Shown piece by piece: positions 1 to 7,873 of a DNA stretch of 64,000 bases. The stretch is from Actinacidiphila oryziradicis. GTDB lineage: Bacteria > Actinomycetota > Actinomycetes > Streptomycetales > Streptomycetaceae. A model generated the notes under the pieces. That model was not told the DNA's origin, did no database searches, and worked only from the letters and a program-made list of their open reading frames with translations. Location of the stretch: contig NZ_SUMC01000041.1 in assembly GCF_005047355.1 (NCBI RefSeq), forward strand, positions 1 to 64,000. Direction: 5' to 3'. How positions within the stretch are numbered: the stretch's first letter is position 1; every line of letters starts with the position of its first letter. The position numbers and the translations under genes were made by a program.

Positions 1-86
1 GCCGGAGCGGCGGCGTTGGCGGCCGTGGCGCCTCCTGCGACGAGCGCGGCGGACAGCGCGGCAACAGCGGCGATACGAGTATTCAA
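1..86 (-). CDS. Secreted protein, N-terminal fragment (runs off window)
   Basis: Only the first 28 codons are present. The reading frame starts at a TTG codon at 86-84, preceded by a GGGAG Shine-Dalgarno sequence with 5 bases of spacing. It encodes a short basic start followed by an Ala/Val/Leu-rich segment ending in an Ala-Asn-Ala-Ala-Ala stretch, the pattern of a Sec signal peptide with an AXA-type cleavage site. The mature protein lies outside the window, so no function can be given. Confidence 0.6.
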   Translation of the reverse strand, partial: MNTRIAAVAALSAALVAGGATAANAAAP

Positions 87-421
87 GGTGACTCCCAGAG
101 ACGGCCCGGATTGGGCTTGCGATGAGACATTAACTCGCACCGCACCCGAATTCTCTTAGATGCCGGTGAGGTCTCGGTGAGCTTTCTCATCCGGTGCGGA
201 AGCCACGGGTTTTTTCGCCCGCGTGACGGAATGTTCGCCACCCGTTTACTGAACTTCCCCATTGGTCTGGACAATTTGATAGCGGGATGAATGGTTCCCC
301 AAGGAAGGCGAAGTACCAGGAGGACCGCCCGCAGCGCAGCTGCGGGAGCATGTAGATTTTTTCGTGGCGACCCTCGGCCTGTCGACGCCGGGACGACTGC
401 CGGCAGGGGGTCGCTGCTTCC
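87..421. other. Intergenic, no gene recognised
   Basis: This stretch is upstream of the minus-strand secreted gene and ends at the inverted-repeat element. It is less GC-rich near 120-260, as expected for a promoter region. Short open frames on both strands lack a ribosome binding site and coding-type codon use. I see no RNA gene. Confidence 0.5.
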
Positions 422-645
422 TTAGAGGCCGCGCGAATAGGTGGGGCGGCGTCGCGTGCCGAGCTGTGACATCAGCCGACTCCGTCGGCGGGGGCGCCTG
501 GAAGTGTTGCCGTCGGTGTCGGTCGACGACTCTCCCCGAGACTCCGTCCGGGAGGTGCCCCCAGGAGGTGCCCCCACCTCCGCCTTGCCAGGCTTGCCCC
601 TCGCCCCGCTCCTTCACCCGCCCCACCTATTCGCGCGGCCTCTTA
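422..645. mobile_element. MITE-like element with 25-26 bp terminal inverted repeats
   Basis: The left end (425-449, starting GAGGCCGCGCGAATAGG) and right end (618-642) are perfect inverted copies. They are flanked by the same three bases, TTA, at 422-424 and 643-645, as a 3-bp target duplication would leave. No transposase is encoded in the about 218 bp. The inner part (about 507-563) contains a GTCGGTCGACGA block followed by GGGAGGTGCCCCC-type palindromic sequence also found at 25.6 kb and 55.8 kb. A single copy of the terminal sequence occurs at 58204-58228. The right end lies 46 bases past the SDR stop codon and could also act as a transcription stop. Confidence 0.55.
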
Positions 646-691
646 ACCGCTTAACCAACGGAGAGCCGGAGCGGCCCGTCGGCGAGCGTCG

Positions 692-1441
692 CTACAGCGG
701 GTTGAACCCGGCTGGGGTGAGCAGGTAGGCGAGGTTGTCCAGGCCGGGATCTCCGGACAGTTCCACCAGCTTCTCGCCCACCTGCTCCGGGGTCAGCGTC
801 GGCCCAAGTCCACGTAGAAAGGTCGGCACATCGACCTCTTGAAGTGCGGCATAGGCGGCCACCCCGCTCTCGCCAAGCTCAGTCGCCGGGGTCAACTTCG
901 GCAGGATCGAGACGAAACGGATGCCGAGGGACTGCCGCACCGATTCGCCCGCCGCGTAAGCGGAGATGAATCGAACGGTCGCCTTGGCCCCGGCGTACCC
1001 TCCGCTGAGCGGCGAACCCCCGATCGCCGCGCCACTGGAGAACGAGAGGACCGAGCTGCCGGGCGTCAGCGGCCGAAGGAGCGCCTCGCGTACCCAGTGG
1101 AACACCTGCTGGACGTCCACCTCCCAGTTGGTCCTGAAGGTGTCCCAGGTGTGCAACTGAATCGGCCTGGTCAGCGGATTCGCCCCCGCGTTGAGGATCA
1201 GCGTGTGCGGCTCGTACCTTTCGATCAGCCGACCGGCGATGACCGGATCGGCGGCGTCGGCGGTAACAGGGACGAACTCTTCGCCCAGTTTGCCGCGCAG
1301 CTCTTCAAGCGCACCGCCGTCGCGCGAGACCGCTACGACGCGGACCCCGGCGCCGACGAGCGCGGACGCGATCGCCCGGCCGAAGCCCCGGCTCGCGCCG
1401 GTGACGACCGCGGTGGTCCCGACTAGTTCTCGCATTGACAT
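692..1441 (-). CDS. SDR family NAD(P)-dependent oxidoreductase
   Basis: A 249-residue classical short-chain dehydrogenase/reductase. The nucleotide-binding glycine motif TGASRGFG is near residues 14-21, an NAG motif follows mid-protein, and the active site has the Ser of SFSSG and the YAGAK (YxxxK) pair. The ATG at 1441 is preferred because GAGGAG lies 6 bases upstream; a TTG two codons earlier has poorer spacing. Substrate cannot be deduced. It stands alone, with the inverted-repeat element downstream. Confidence 0.85.
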   Translation of the reverse strand: MSMRELVGTTAVVTGASRGFGRAIASALVGAGVRVVAVSRDGGALEELRGKLGEEFVPVTADAADPVIAGRLIERYEPHTLILNAGANPLTRPIQLHTWDTFRTNWEVDVQQVFHWVREALLRPLTPGSSVLSFSSGAAIGGSPLSGGYAGAKATVRFISAYAAGESVRQSLGIRFVSILPKLTPATELGESGVAAYAALQEVDVPTFLRGLGPTLTPEQVGEKLVELSGDPGLDNLAYLLTPAGFNPL

Positions 1442-1628
1442 GAGCAACTCCTCATTCTCTTCGTCACGTGAGCCGTTCGCCGGCCGGTGGCTCTACGAAT
1501 AGAGACCCTGAGAAGGTGCGGGATTCATCGGTCGGAGATCCGACTCCCCCTGCGCCTGCAGATCGGGGCCTGACGATCTGCAACCGGCGCGAGCAAGACC
1601 TCATCGACACAGGCGGGATACAAGACCC

Positions 1629-2435
1629 TCAGCCGGCTGTCAGCGTCTCCAGCCGTCGCTCGAGCTCGGCACGCTCCACCGCGTTCGCGGAAAGCGCGAT
1701 CGCCCGCTCGTAGGCGCGCACGGCGCCCGTCAGGTCACCGGCACGCTTGAGCAACTCGGCATGCGCGGCATGCAGCGGCTGGTAGCGCTCAAGCGCAGGG
1801 TCGCTTAGCAACGGCTCGAGCAACTCCAGACCGGTTTTGGCGCCATGGGCGAACCCGACCGCGGCCGCGTGATTGAGCTCGACCACCGGGGAGGGGTTGA
1901 GCCGGCCGAGCGCGCCATACAGCTCGGCGATCTGCGCCCAATCCGTCGCGTCGCCATCGGACGCCTGGATGTGCAACGCGGTGATCGCCGCCTGGAGCTG
2001 GTACTGGCCAGGCCGCCCGGACCGCACCGCGCGCTCAAGCGCGCGAAGCCCTTCGCGAATGCGGTCCCGGTCCCACAAGGACCGGTCCTGTTCCTGCAAC
2101 GCCACATAGCTCCCGTGTCCATCGACGCGCGCGGCGCTGCGCGCGTCGTGCAGCAACATCAGCCCCAGCAGCCCCCACGCCTCAGCCTCATCGGGCATCA
2201 ACTCGCAGACAAGGCGGCCCAGACGGATCGCCTCGTCACACAGTTCGCCCCGTACCAAACGATCGCCCTCGCTGGCGGAGTAGCCCTCGTTGAAGATCAG
2301 GTACACGACGCGGAGCACGCCGCGCACGCGGCCGGGAAGCTCCTCGCCGGCAGGTACCCGGTACGGGATGCGAGCATCAGCGATCTTGCGCTTGGCGCGG
2401 ACGATCCGCTTCCCCATCGTCGGCTCTGAGCGAGG
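1629..2435 (-). pseudogene. ECF42-type sigma factor, C-terminal remnant
   Basis: The readable part, from about codon 48 of the open frame (SEPTMGKRIVRAKRKI at about 2420) to the stop, matches the part of SigJ/ECF42-like sigma factors that follows region 4: the RAKRKI...IPYRVP linker, the VYLIFNEGYSAS segment and the long tetratricopeptide-like tail. Sigma regions 2 and 4, normally about 170 residues before this point, are missing. The frame upstream of 2435 is unrelated sequence running into the GntR operator, and no ribosome binding site precedes the ATG at 2417. The tail is intact and uses normal codons, so the deletion looks recent. A functional tail-only protein cannot be excluded. Confidence 0.7.
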
Positions 2436-2546
2436 TTCCCCAGAGGTTCCCCCTATGGGCTGGACCCAAGCTGCGGGCATGACCCCGTCGGGCCCGCGCC
2501 TCGTATTCGAGCCGATCGGCGATTCGCCCTCCCTGGGTGGTAGATT

Positions 2547-2567
2547 TTGCATACCAGCTGTATGCAA
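2547..2567. promoter_or_regulatory. GntR operator (perfect inverted repeat)
   Basis: TTGCATAC and GTATGCAA form a perfect 8-base inverted repeat with 5 bases between them. It lies 15 bases before the GTG start of the GntR gene. The core GCATAC-N5-GTATrC recurs with the same spacing between the MHS transporter and DUF2848 genes at 5536-5552. Autoregulation of the regulator is inferred from the position. Confidence 0.7.
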
Positions 2568-2582
2568 TCCATGGGAGTCTTG

Positions 2583-3209
2583 GTGAAGTCAGGCCGGGAG
2601 AAAGCCTATGAATTCCTCCGCGAGACGGTGCTGACCGACCCGGAGATGCAGGGGCGGTTTCTCACCGAGCAGGAGATCGCCGACCGGATCGGTGTCTCCC
2701 GTACGCCCATCCGCGAGGCGTTGCTGCTGCTGGCCGCCGAGGATCTGGTGCAGCTCGTGCCCAAGCGCGGAGCGTACATCGCACCGCTGTCGGGCCGGGA
2801 GATCACTGAACTCATGGAACTGCGCGGTGTGGTGGAACGCTACGCCGCCGAGCGGCTGATCGCCCTCGGCACGGCTCCGCTGGCCGAACTCACTGAAATC
2901 CTCCAGCGGCAGCGCGCCCTGCTCGGTGCCGAGCAGGCCAAGGAATTCATCGCCGCCGACCACCTCTTCCACTCCACCATGATCGCCGCGCTCGGCAACG
3001 AGCTGCTGGCCAAGCATTACGAGGGGCTGCGCAGCCGGCAGATCCGGGCCGGCGTGGTCGCCCTCTTCCGGGTGGAGGGACGCCAGCAGGCCGTCCTCGA
3101 TGAGCATCAGGCGATCCTTGACGCCCTGGTCGAGCAGAACGCGGACGCCGCGCGGGCGGCGATCACCTCCCACCTCGACGCGACGTCCAAAGTGCTGCTG
3201 GCCGGGTGA
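2583..3209 (+). CDS. GntR family regulator (FCD/FadR subfamily)
   Basis: A 208-residue repressor-type regulator. The N-terminal winged helix-turn-helix includes LTEQEIADRIGVSRTPIREAL; the C-terminal half is an all-helical FCD-type effector domain with the D...H...H pattern seen in metal-binding FCD proteins. The GTG at 2583 is chosen because GGGAG is 5 bases upstream; earlier in-frame starts would lie inside the operator palindrome at 2547-2567. Matching palindromes before this gene and between the MHS transporter (4132-5499) and DUF2848 gene (5607-6293) indicate that it controls those genes and itself. The inducer is unknown, probably the amide or acid the cluster handles. Confidence 0.88.
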   Translation: MKSGREKAYEFLRETVLTDPEMQGRFLTEQEIADRIGVSRTPIREALLLLAAEDLVQLVPKRGAYIAPLSGREITELMELRGVVERYAAERLIALGTAPLAELTEILQRQRALLGAEQAKEFIAADHLFHSTMIAALGNELLAKHYEGLRSRQIRAGVVALFRVEGRQQAVLDEHQAILDALVEQNADAARAAITSHLDATSKVLLAG

Positions 3210-3227
3210 CCGAAGCCGCGGCTGACG

Positions 3228-3269
3228 GCGATCGGCGACTGGCGACTGGCGACCGGCGACCGGCGATCA
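3228..3269. repeat. Six tandem 7-bp units (GCGAyyG)
   Basis: Units GCGATCG, GCGACTG, GCGACTG, GCGACCG, GCGACCG and GCGATCA follow each other without gaps. They start 18 bases after the GntR stop, and the last unit contains the stop codon of the convergent amidohydrolase gene. Length variation here could move that stop. Confidence 0.7.
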
Positions 3270-4064
3270 CAACCGCCGATTGGCCAGTACCGAGACCTTC
3301 CGGCGCACCTCAGCGACCTCGGCGGCGTCGATGTCGGTCAACAACAGGCCCGGTTCCGCCCCCAGCTGCTCCCTGATCCGGCCGTCCGGGCCGACCACCG
3401 CGCTGTAGCCGATGCCGGTCGGCGCACTGCCGCCCGCCGCGGGACCGGCGCCGCCCGCGGTCGGGTCCGCCTGGCCGACGGCGACCACCCATACGGTGGC
3501 ATCCAGCGCCCGAGCCCGTACCAGCAGCTCCCACTGGTCCCGCTTGCCGGGCCCGGCGCCCCAGGAGGCGGGGAGCAGCGACACCGTCGCGCCCGCGTCG
3601 GCGTGTGCCCTGAACAGCTCCGGGAACCGCACGTCGTAGCAGGTGGCCAGGCCGAGGCGGACGTCGTCCACGTCGATGGTGACGATCTTGTTCCCGGCCA
3701 ATACGGTGCTGGACTCGGCGAAGCCGAACGCGTCGTAGAGGTGGATCTTGTCGTAGCTCTCCTCGACGCCCGGGCCGGTGGCCAGCAGCGTGTTCGTGAC
3801 CCGGCCGTCGGGCGCCGGCGTGAACATCCCGGCGACGACCACGACGTCCGCCTGCCGCGCGATCCGGCGTACCTCGGTGGCCCATGGCCCGTCCAGTGGT
3901 TCGGCCAGCGGCGCCAACGGGATGCCGAAGCACGCCATCGTCGCCTCGGGGAAGACCACGACCCGCGCTCCGCCTTCCGCCGCGAGAAGCGTCTGTTCGC
4001 GGACGGTGTCGAGGTTTCGCCGGGGGTCGGGTACGGAGGTGAGCTGGCTCAGAGCGATCCGCAT
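3267..4064 (-). CDS. Carbon-nitrogen hydrolase (nitrilase superfamily)
   Basis: A 265-residue cytoplasmic amidase-like enzyme. The Glu-Lys-Cys triad is visible: Glu in VVFPEATMACF, Lys in YDKIHLYDAFGF and Cys in LATCYDVRFPEL. The motifs are closest to NIT2/omega-amidase-like members that hydrolyse small amides or deaminated glutamine-type acids; the substrate is not certain. The start at 4064 follows a purine-rich AGGAAAGAAG sequence. It lies 67 bases downstream of the MHS transporter on the same strand, so both are probably read from the operator-controlled promoter near 5.55 kb. Confidence 0.87.
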   Translation of the reverse strand: MRIALSQLTSVPDPRRNLDTVREQTLLAAEGGARVVVFPEATMACFGIPLAPLAEPLDGPWATEVRRIARQADVVVVAGMFTPAPDGRVTNTLLATGPGVEESYDKIHLYDAFGFAESSTVLAGNKIVTIDVDDVRLGLATCYDVRFPELFRAHADAGATVSLLPASWGAGPGKRDQWELLVRARALDATVWVVAVGQADPTAGGAGPAAGGSAPTGIGYSAVVGPDGRIREQLGAEPGLLLTDIDAAEVAEVRRKVSVLANRRL

Positions 4065-4131
4065 GGTCTGCTTCTTTCCTCTTTGCGTCGGGTCATCACT
4101 CGGGTCATCACTCAGGACGTGTATCGGAACG

Positions 4132-5499
4132 TCACCGGGTGGCGACGGTTTGTGCTTCCGCTCGCGCGAGGGAGCGGGTGAACTCGGCGTCCTCGGCGTG
4201 GTCAGCGTCCCGCCCCAGCAGCACACCGGCCACCGTGAGCGCCGCGGTGACCGCGATGTAGGCGGCTAGCGGCTGCCAGGTATGGAACGTACCCAGCAGC
4301 GCGGTGAACAGCAGCGGTGCGATGGCGCCGCCCACGACGCCGGCCAGGGTGTAGGCGAGCGAGGAACCGGTGTAGCGCAGCCGCGGGCTGAACTGCTCGG
4401 CGATGAAAGCCGCCTGTGGCCCGTACATCAGTGCGTGGATGACCAGGCCGACGATGACACCGAGAGCCAGCATGAACCACCGGCCGTGGCCGGCCGCGGC
4501 GACCATGGGAAAGAAGATGAACGGCCAGATGCCCGCCGCGACCGCCGCGCCCAGGTAGAGCTTGCGCCGGTTGACGCGGTCGGAGAGCGCTCCGGCCAGC
4601 GGCATCAAGAAGACCTGGAGCCCGGAGCCGATGAGCACGGTGGTCAGCGCCGAACCGCGTGACATGCCGAGGTGGTCGGTGGCATAGGTGAGAATGAAGA
4701 CGGTGAACATCGCGTACAGCACGTCCGGGGCGATCCGGCTGAGGATCGACGCGACCAGGGCCCTGGGCTGGGTGGTGAACACTTCGCGGATCGGTGCTTC
4801 CGGCCGGCTGTGTGCGGCCTCCATCGCCTTGAAGACCGGGGTTTCTTCGAGCTTGAGGCGGATCCAGAGGCCGAACGCCACCAGGACTCCGGACAGCAGG
4901 AACGCCACCCGCCAGCCCCACGCCAGGAACTGGCTCTCGGAGAGCATGACACCGAGCCCGGCCAGGACGCCGTTGGCCATCAGGTTTCCCACCGGAGGCC
5001 CGACCTGTGCCGCCGATGCCCAGAACCCCCTGCGCCGGGTGTCCCCGAACTCGCTGGTCAGCAGCACCGCGCCGCCCCACTCGCCGCCGACACCGACGCC
5101 CTGCGCGAAGCGCAGCAGCACCAGCACGACGGGAGCGGCCGGGCCGATCGCGCTGTACGTCGGCAGCAGACCGATGAGCAGCGTCGCGGTACCGATCAGC
5201 ACCAGCGTCGTGACCAGCACTTTCTTACGGCCGATGACATCGCCGAGCCGTCCGAAGACAAAGCCGCCCAGAGGTCGGGAGAGGTACCCGACGGCGTAGG
5301 TGGAGAACGCCAGCAGGGTGCTGGTCAGCGGGTTGGCGGAGGGGAAGAAGAGGCGGCCGAAGACCAGGGCGGCCGTCGCCGAGTAGACCGCGAAGTCGTA
5401 CCACTCAAGTGCCGTGCCGGTGAGGCTCGCGACGAACGCCCGGTGCAGCGTCGAGGGGTCCGGGTCCTGTTGCCCTGGGCGGTGAGTGGTACGCGTCAT
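4132..5499 (-). CDS. MFS transporter, metabolite:H+ symporter (MHS) family
   Basis: A 455-residue, 12-helix permease. The loop 2-3 signature GRLGDVIGRKKVL and the GVGGEWGGA segment in helix 4 are typical of MHS members, which import carboxylates, betaines and related compounds with protons. The ATG at 5499 replaces an upstream in-frame start that would run through the operator. Its promoter region, shared with the divergent DUF2848 gene, carries GntR operators, and an amidohydrolase follows. The likely job is uptake of the compound degraded by the neighbouring hydrolase. Confidence 0.88.
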   Translation of the reverse strand: MTRTTHRPGQQDPDPSTLHRAFVASLTGTALEWYDFAVYSATAALVFGRLFFPSANPLTSTLLAFSTYAVGYLSRPLGGFVFGRLGDVIGRKKVLVTTLVLIGTATLLIGLLPTYSAIGPAAPVVLVLLRFAQGVGVGGEWGGAVLLTSEFGDTRRRGFWASAAQVGPPVGNLMANGVLAGLGVMLSESQFLAWGWRVAFLLSGVLVAFGLWIRLKLEETPVFKAMEAAHSRPEAPIREVFTTQPRALVASILSRIAPDVLYAMFTVFILTYATDHLGMSRGSALTTVLIGSGLQVFLMPLAGALSDRVNRRKLYLGAAVAAGIWPFIFFPMVAAAGHGRWFMLALGVIVGLVIHALMYGPQAAFIAEQFSPRLRYTGSSLAYTLAGVVGGAIAPLLFTALLGTFHTWQPLAAYIAVTAALTVAGVLLGRDADHAEDAEFTRSLARAEAQTVATR

Positions 5500-5534
5500 G
5501 GTTTCCAACCTCGCACAGTCGCGGTTCAGTGCCT

Positions 5535-5563
5535 GGCATACTTCCTGTATACCGATGGTATGC
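5535..5563. promoter_or_regulatory. Overlapping GntR operators in a divergent promoter
   Basis: GCATAC-TTCCT-GTATAC at 5536-5552 matches the 6-5-6 layout of the operator before the GntR gene. It overlaps a second inverted repeat, GTATACC-GAT-GGTATGC (5547-5563). The pair sits between the MHS start (5499) and the DUF2848 start (5607), where a repressor could block both directions. Confidence 0.65.
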
Positions 5564-5606
5564 GCAACCCCCTCCCCGCTTCGCCCCCGTATCACCTGGA
5601 GTCCCC

Positions 5607-6293
5607 ATGACAGCCCTGACCTTCACCCTTCCCGACGGAACGACCCGCGACGTCGATGTCGTGCAGGTCTTCAACGCCGGTTACGCCGGGCGCAGGCAGC
5701 AGGACGTGGCGGCGCACGTCGCGGAACTCGCCGAGCTGGGCGTCCCGGCGCCGTCCACCACCCCCGCGCTGTATCCGGTCTCGCCGTACCTCGCCCAGCA
5801 GACCGAGCGGGTCGCGGTCCAGCACGGGCGTACGTCCGGCGAGGCCGAATGGGCCCTGGTGGTCGCCGACGACGGCGAGGTCCTGCTGACCGCCGCCTGC
5901 GACCACACCGACCGGGCCCTTGAGGTGCACGGCGTGGCCTGGAGCAAGAACGCCGGGCCCGACGTGCTGGCCCGCTCCGCCTGGCGTCTGGAGGACGTCG
6001 CCGACCGGATCGACGCGCTCACCCTGAAGGCGTGGGTCACCCATGGCGCCGAGGAGAGCGCGCTGCAGAGCGGCACGGCCGCCGAGCTGCTCACCCCGCA
6101 CTACTGGGTCGAGGTGCTCAAGGAACGCGGACAGTTCGTCCCCGGCACCGTGCTGATCTCCGGCACGATCCCGATGGCCGAAGGCATCGACCAGTTCGCC
6201 GAGCGCTGGCGGGTGGAGCTGGCCGACCCGACGACCGGCGCGAGCATCGAGCTCGCCTACGACGTCGTCCCGCTCCCGGCTCCCATCGGGTGA
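5607..6293 (+). CDS. DUF2848 family protein
   Basis: A 228-residue cytoplasmic protein of the DUF2848 family. The order of conserved segments is recognisable: VVQVFNAGYAGRRQQDVAAH, LGVPAPSTTPALYPVS, SGEAEWALV, SDHT-like ACDHTDRALE and the C-terminal PGTVLISGTIP. These features resemble fumarylacetoacetase-fold enzymes, but no activity is established that I can name. The ATG at 5607 was chosen over an in-frame upstream ATG that would lie in the operator. Divergence from an amide/acid transporter and hydrolase, with a shared operator, suggests the same catabolic pathway. Confidence 0.8.
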   Translation: MTALTFTLPDGTTRDVDVVQVFNAGYAGRRQQDVAAHVAELAELGVPAPSTTPALYPVSPYLAQQTERVAVQHGRTSGEAEWALVVADDGEVLLTAACDHTDRALEVHGVAWSKNAGPDVLARSAWRLEDVADRIDALTLKAWVTHGAEESALQSGTAAELLTPHYWVEVLKERGQFVPGTVLISGTIPMAEGIDQFAERWRVELADPTTGASIELAYDVVPLPAPIG

Positions 6294-6326
6294 GTGAGGC
6301 GAGAGTGAGGCGAGAGTGAGGCGAGA
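6294..6326. repeat. Three tandem copies of GTGAGGCGAGA
   Basis: Three identical 11-base units begin directly after the DUF2848 stop codon and run into the terminator hairpin. The unit boundary coincides with the stop, so the repeat lies wholly in the 3' untranslated region. Confidence 0.8.
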
Positions 6327-6351
6327 GAGGCGCCGCCCGGCGGCGCCTCTC
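6325..6351 (+). terminator. Hairpin terminator after DUF2848 gene
   Basis: GAGAGGCGCCGCC pairs perfectly with GGCGGCGCCTCTC around a single central base (in practice an 11-bp stem with a small loop). There is no U-tract, as is common in high-GC actinobacteria. Confidence 0.75.
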
Positions 6352-6730
6352 CGGCATCGGATTCAGTGCCGGTCAGAGGACCGCGTGGCCGCTCGCGAGG
6401 CCGCTCCCGGCGCAGGAAGTCGGCATCCGACCCAAGCCTGCCCCGGGCCGCGTCACGGCGACGTCAAAGTGCCATAGCGAGAGCATGCCGGTGAACTGTG
6501 CCGAGGTGGTGTCTGTCCGTGCCCCCCGCTGAACGCGGCGTGACGTGACCGTCCCGCACTCCGACGGTGACGACGACACTCTGCCGGTGCCCGTGGCGCC
6601 GAAGCCCTTCGCGGTCTTGGCGCCGGTGGCGGCTATACAGGACAAGCGCCCGATACGCCCGGCCGGTCAGTCGCCGGGCGCGTCCGTACGGCTGGACCCG
6701 GAGGCATCCGGGTGATGCGAGGATGGTGTC
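6352..6730. other. Intergenic, no gene recognised
   Basis: No frame here has both a start with a ribosome site and coding-like codon use. It must hold the cyclophilin promoter, but I cannot point to convincing -35/-10 boxes. Confidence 0.45.
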
Positions 6731-7225
6731 ATGACGAGCAACAATGTGTACTTCGATATCTCCATTGACGGCGAGGCCGCCGGCCGGATCGTCTTCAAGC
6801 TGTACGACGACGTGGTACCCAGGACGGCGGAGAACTTCCGCAAGCTGGCCACCGGCGAGCTCGGGTTCGGCTACGCGGGGTCGGGCTTCCACCGGGTCAT
6901 CCCCAACTTCATGCTGCAGGGCGGCGACTTCACCCGGCACAACGGTACGGGCGGCAAGAGCATCTACGGGGAGAAGTTCGCCGACGAGAACTTCGTGCGC
7001 AAGCACGACAGGCCGGGCCTGCTGTCCATGGCCAACGCCGGGCCCAACACCAACGGCTCCCAGTTCTTCATCACCACCGTCGTGACCAACTGGCTGGACG
7101 GCAAGCATGTCGTGTTCGGCGAGGTCGTCGAAGGCATGGACCTGGTCCAGAAGATCGAGGGCTACGGCATGGACTCCGGCAAGACCAAGGCACCCATCAA
7201 GATCACCGAGTCCGGAACGGTCTGA
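6731..7225 (+). CDS. ppiA: Cyclophilin-type peptidyl-prolyl cis-trans isomerase
   Basis: A 164-residue single-domain cytoplasmic cyclophilin. It has the active-site Arg and Phe in [15 protein letters not shown], the Gln in the same segment, NGSQFFITT and the Trp/His of [18 protein letters not shown]. It resembles eukaryote-like cyclophilin A as found in Streptomyces (about 165 residues) and has no signal peptide. The likely role is proline isomerisation in folding. Monocistronic. Confidence 0.93.
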   Translation: MTSNNVYFDISIDGEAAGRIVFKLYDDVVPRTAENFRKLATGELGFGYAGSGFHRVIPNFMLQGGDFTRHNGTGGKSIYGEKFADENFVRKHDRPGLLSMANAGPNTNGSQFFITTVVTNWLDGKHVVFGEVVEGMDLVQKIEGYGMDSGKTKAPIKITESGTV

Positions 7226-7344
7226 CCCCCGGGACCTCGGGCACCCACCGGGCTCGGTCATACGTGCCCCGGTGGGGCGAGGTCTCAGGCGCGCCGGCGG
7301 TTGCGGGGGCGAGGAAGTAGCGGGCCACGCGGTCGACGCCTCCG

Positions 7345-7500
7345 ATGGCGGCGGCGTCGACCGCAGCCGCCGAGGTGAGTCCGACGAAGGCTCCGGTGGT
7401 GCCGAAGATCGTGCTGCTGGTCCGCACCTTCCGCTCGATCCTGCTGCCGCTGAAGGCCGTGCTGCTGAATCTGGTCAGCGTGTCCGCGACGACACGCTTC
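7345..7500 (+). pseudogene. MMPL transporter fragment
   Basis: A frame starting near 7345 contains a segment (about 7405-7490) reading LLVRTFRSILLPLKAVLLN followed by LVSVSAT. This matches the membrane helix region of MMPL/RND exporters (FRS-x-L-x-PLKA-x-x-x-NL-x-SV). MMPL proteins exceed 700 residues and nothing else of one is present. The opposite strand also has an open frame (7203-7553), but it resembles nothing I know. Confidence 0.5.
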
Positions 7501-7563
7501 GCGGGCGGGCGGGCGGAGGCGGCCGAGGCCGCCGGGGGGCTGGAGGTGGCCAAGGGGGCCCGG

Positions 7564-7725
7564 CTACAGCACGGTCAGCGCGACCTGGACCGGACGGACC
7601 TCGCCGTCGCCCAGGTGGAGCAGGCCACGGCCCGGCTGGACGGCCTGGCCTATCGAACCGCGCTGCAGCCGGACGCCGATCAGGTCGGCGTCCGACATGT
7701 TCTGCGGGGAGAGCAGCAGCCCGCG
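7564..7725 (-). pseudogene. FtsK/SpoIIIE-type ATPase, C-terminal remnant
   Basis: The last about 50 codons before a TAG at 7566-7564 read GLLLSPQNMSDADLIGVRL, then QRGSIGQAVQPGRGLLHL and a VRPVQVALTVL tail. That pattern ends FtsK/SpoIIIE-like (including type VII EccC-like) ATPases in Streptomyces. The ATPase core is absent upstream. With the MMPL fragment beside it, the segment 7.3-7.75 kb is a small graveyard between the cyclophilin and the lyase operon. Confidence 0.45.
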
Positions 7726-7802
7726 GCGGGCCTGCCGCGCCCGTGGGATGTCAGGGGGCCGTCGCGCGCCGTGACAAGGGTGTGACAGTCGCCCCCCGCG
7801 CA

Positions 7803-7840
7803 GCGGACAGGCCCGGCGCTTGTGCGCCGGGCCTGTCCGC
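7803..7840 (-). terminator. Strong hairpin terminator of the lyase operon
   Basis: A perfect 17-bp stem (GCGGACAGGCCCGGCGC paired with its complement) encloses a TTGT loop, 33 bases past the PL7 stop. Three AAGGACCT-type direct repeats lie between stem and stop codon (7851-7876). Confidence 0.85.
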
Positions 7841-7873
7841 ATTGCGTCGAAGGACCTGAAGGACCTGAAGGAC

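Noticed and set aside
246-626. 126-codon minus-strand frame at the window start
   Set aside because: It is the translation of the inverted-repeat element and the shared repeat block, not a gene.
2547-2582. Earlier start for the GntR gene
   Set aside because: It would begin inside the operator palindrome and lacks a ribosome site; GTG 2583 has GGGAG upstream.
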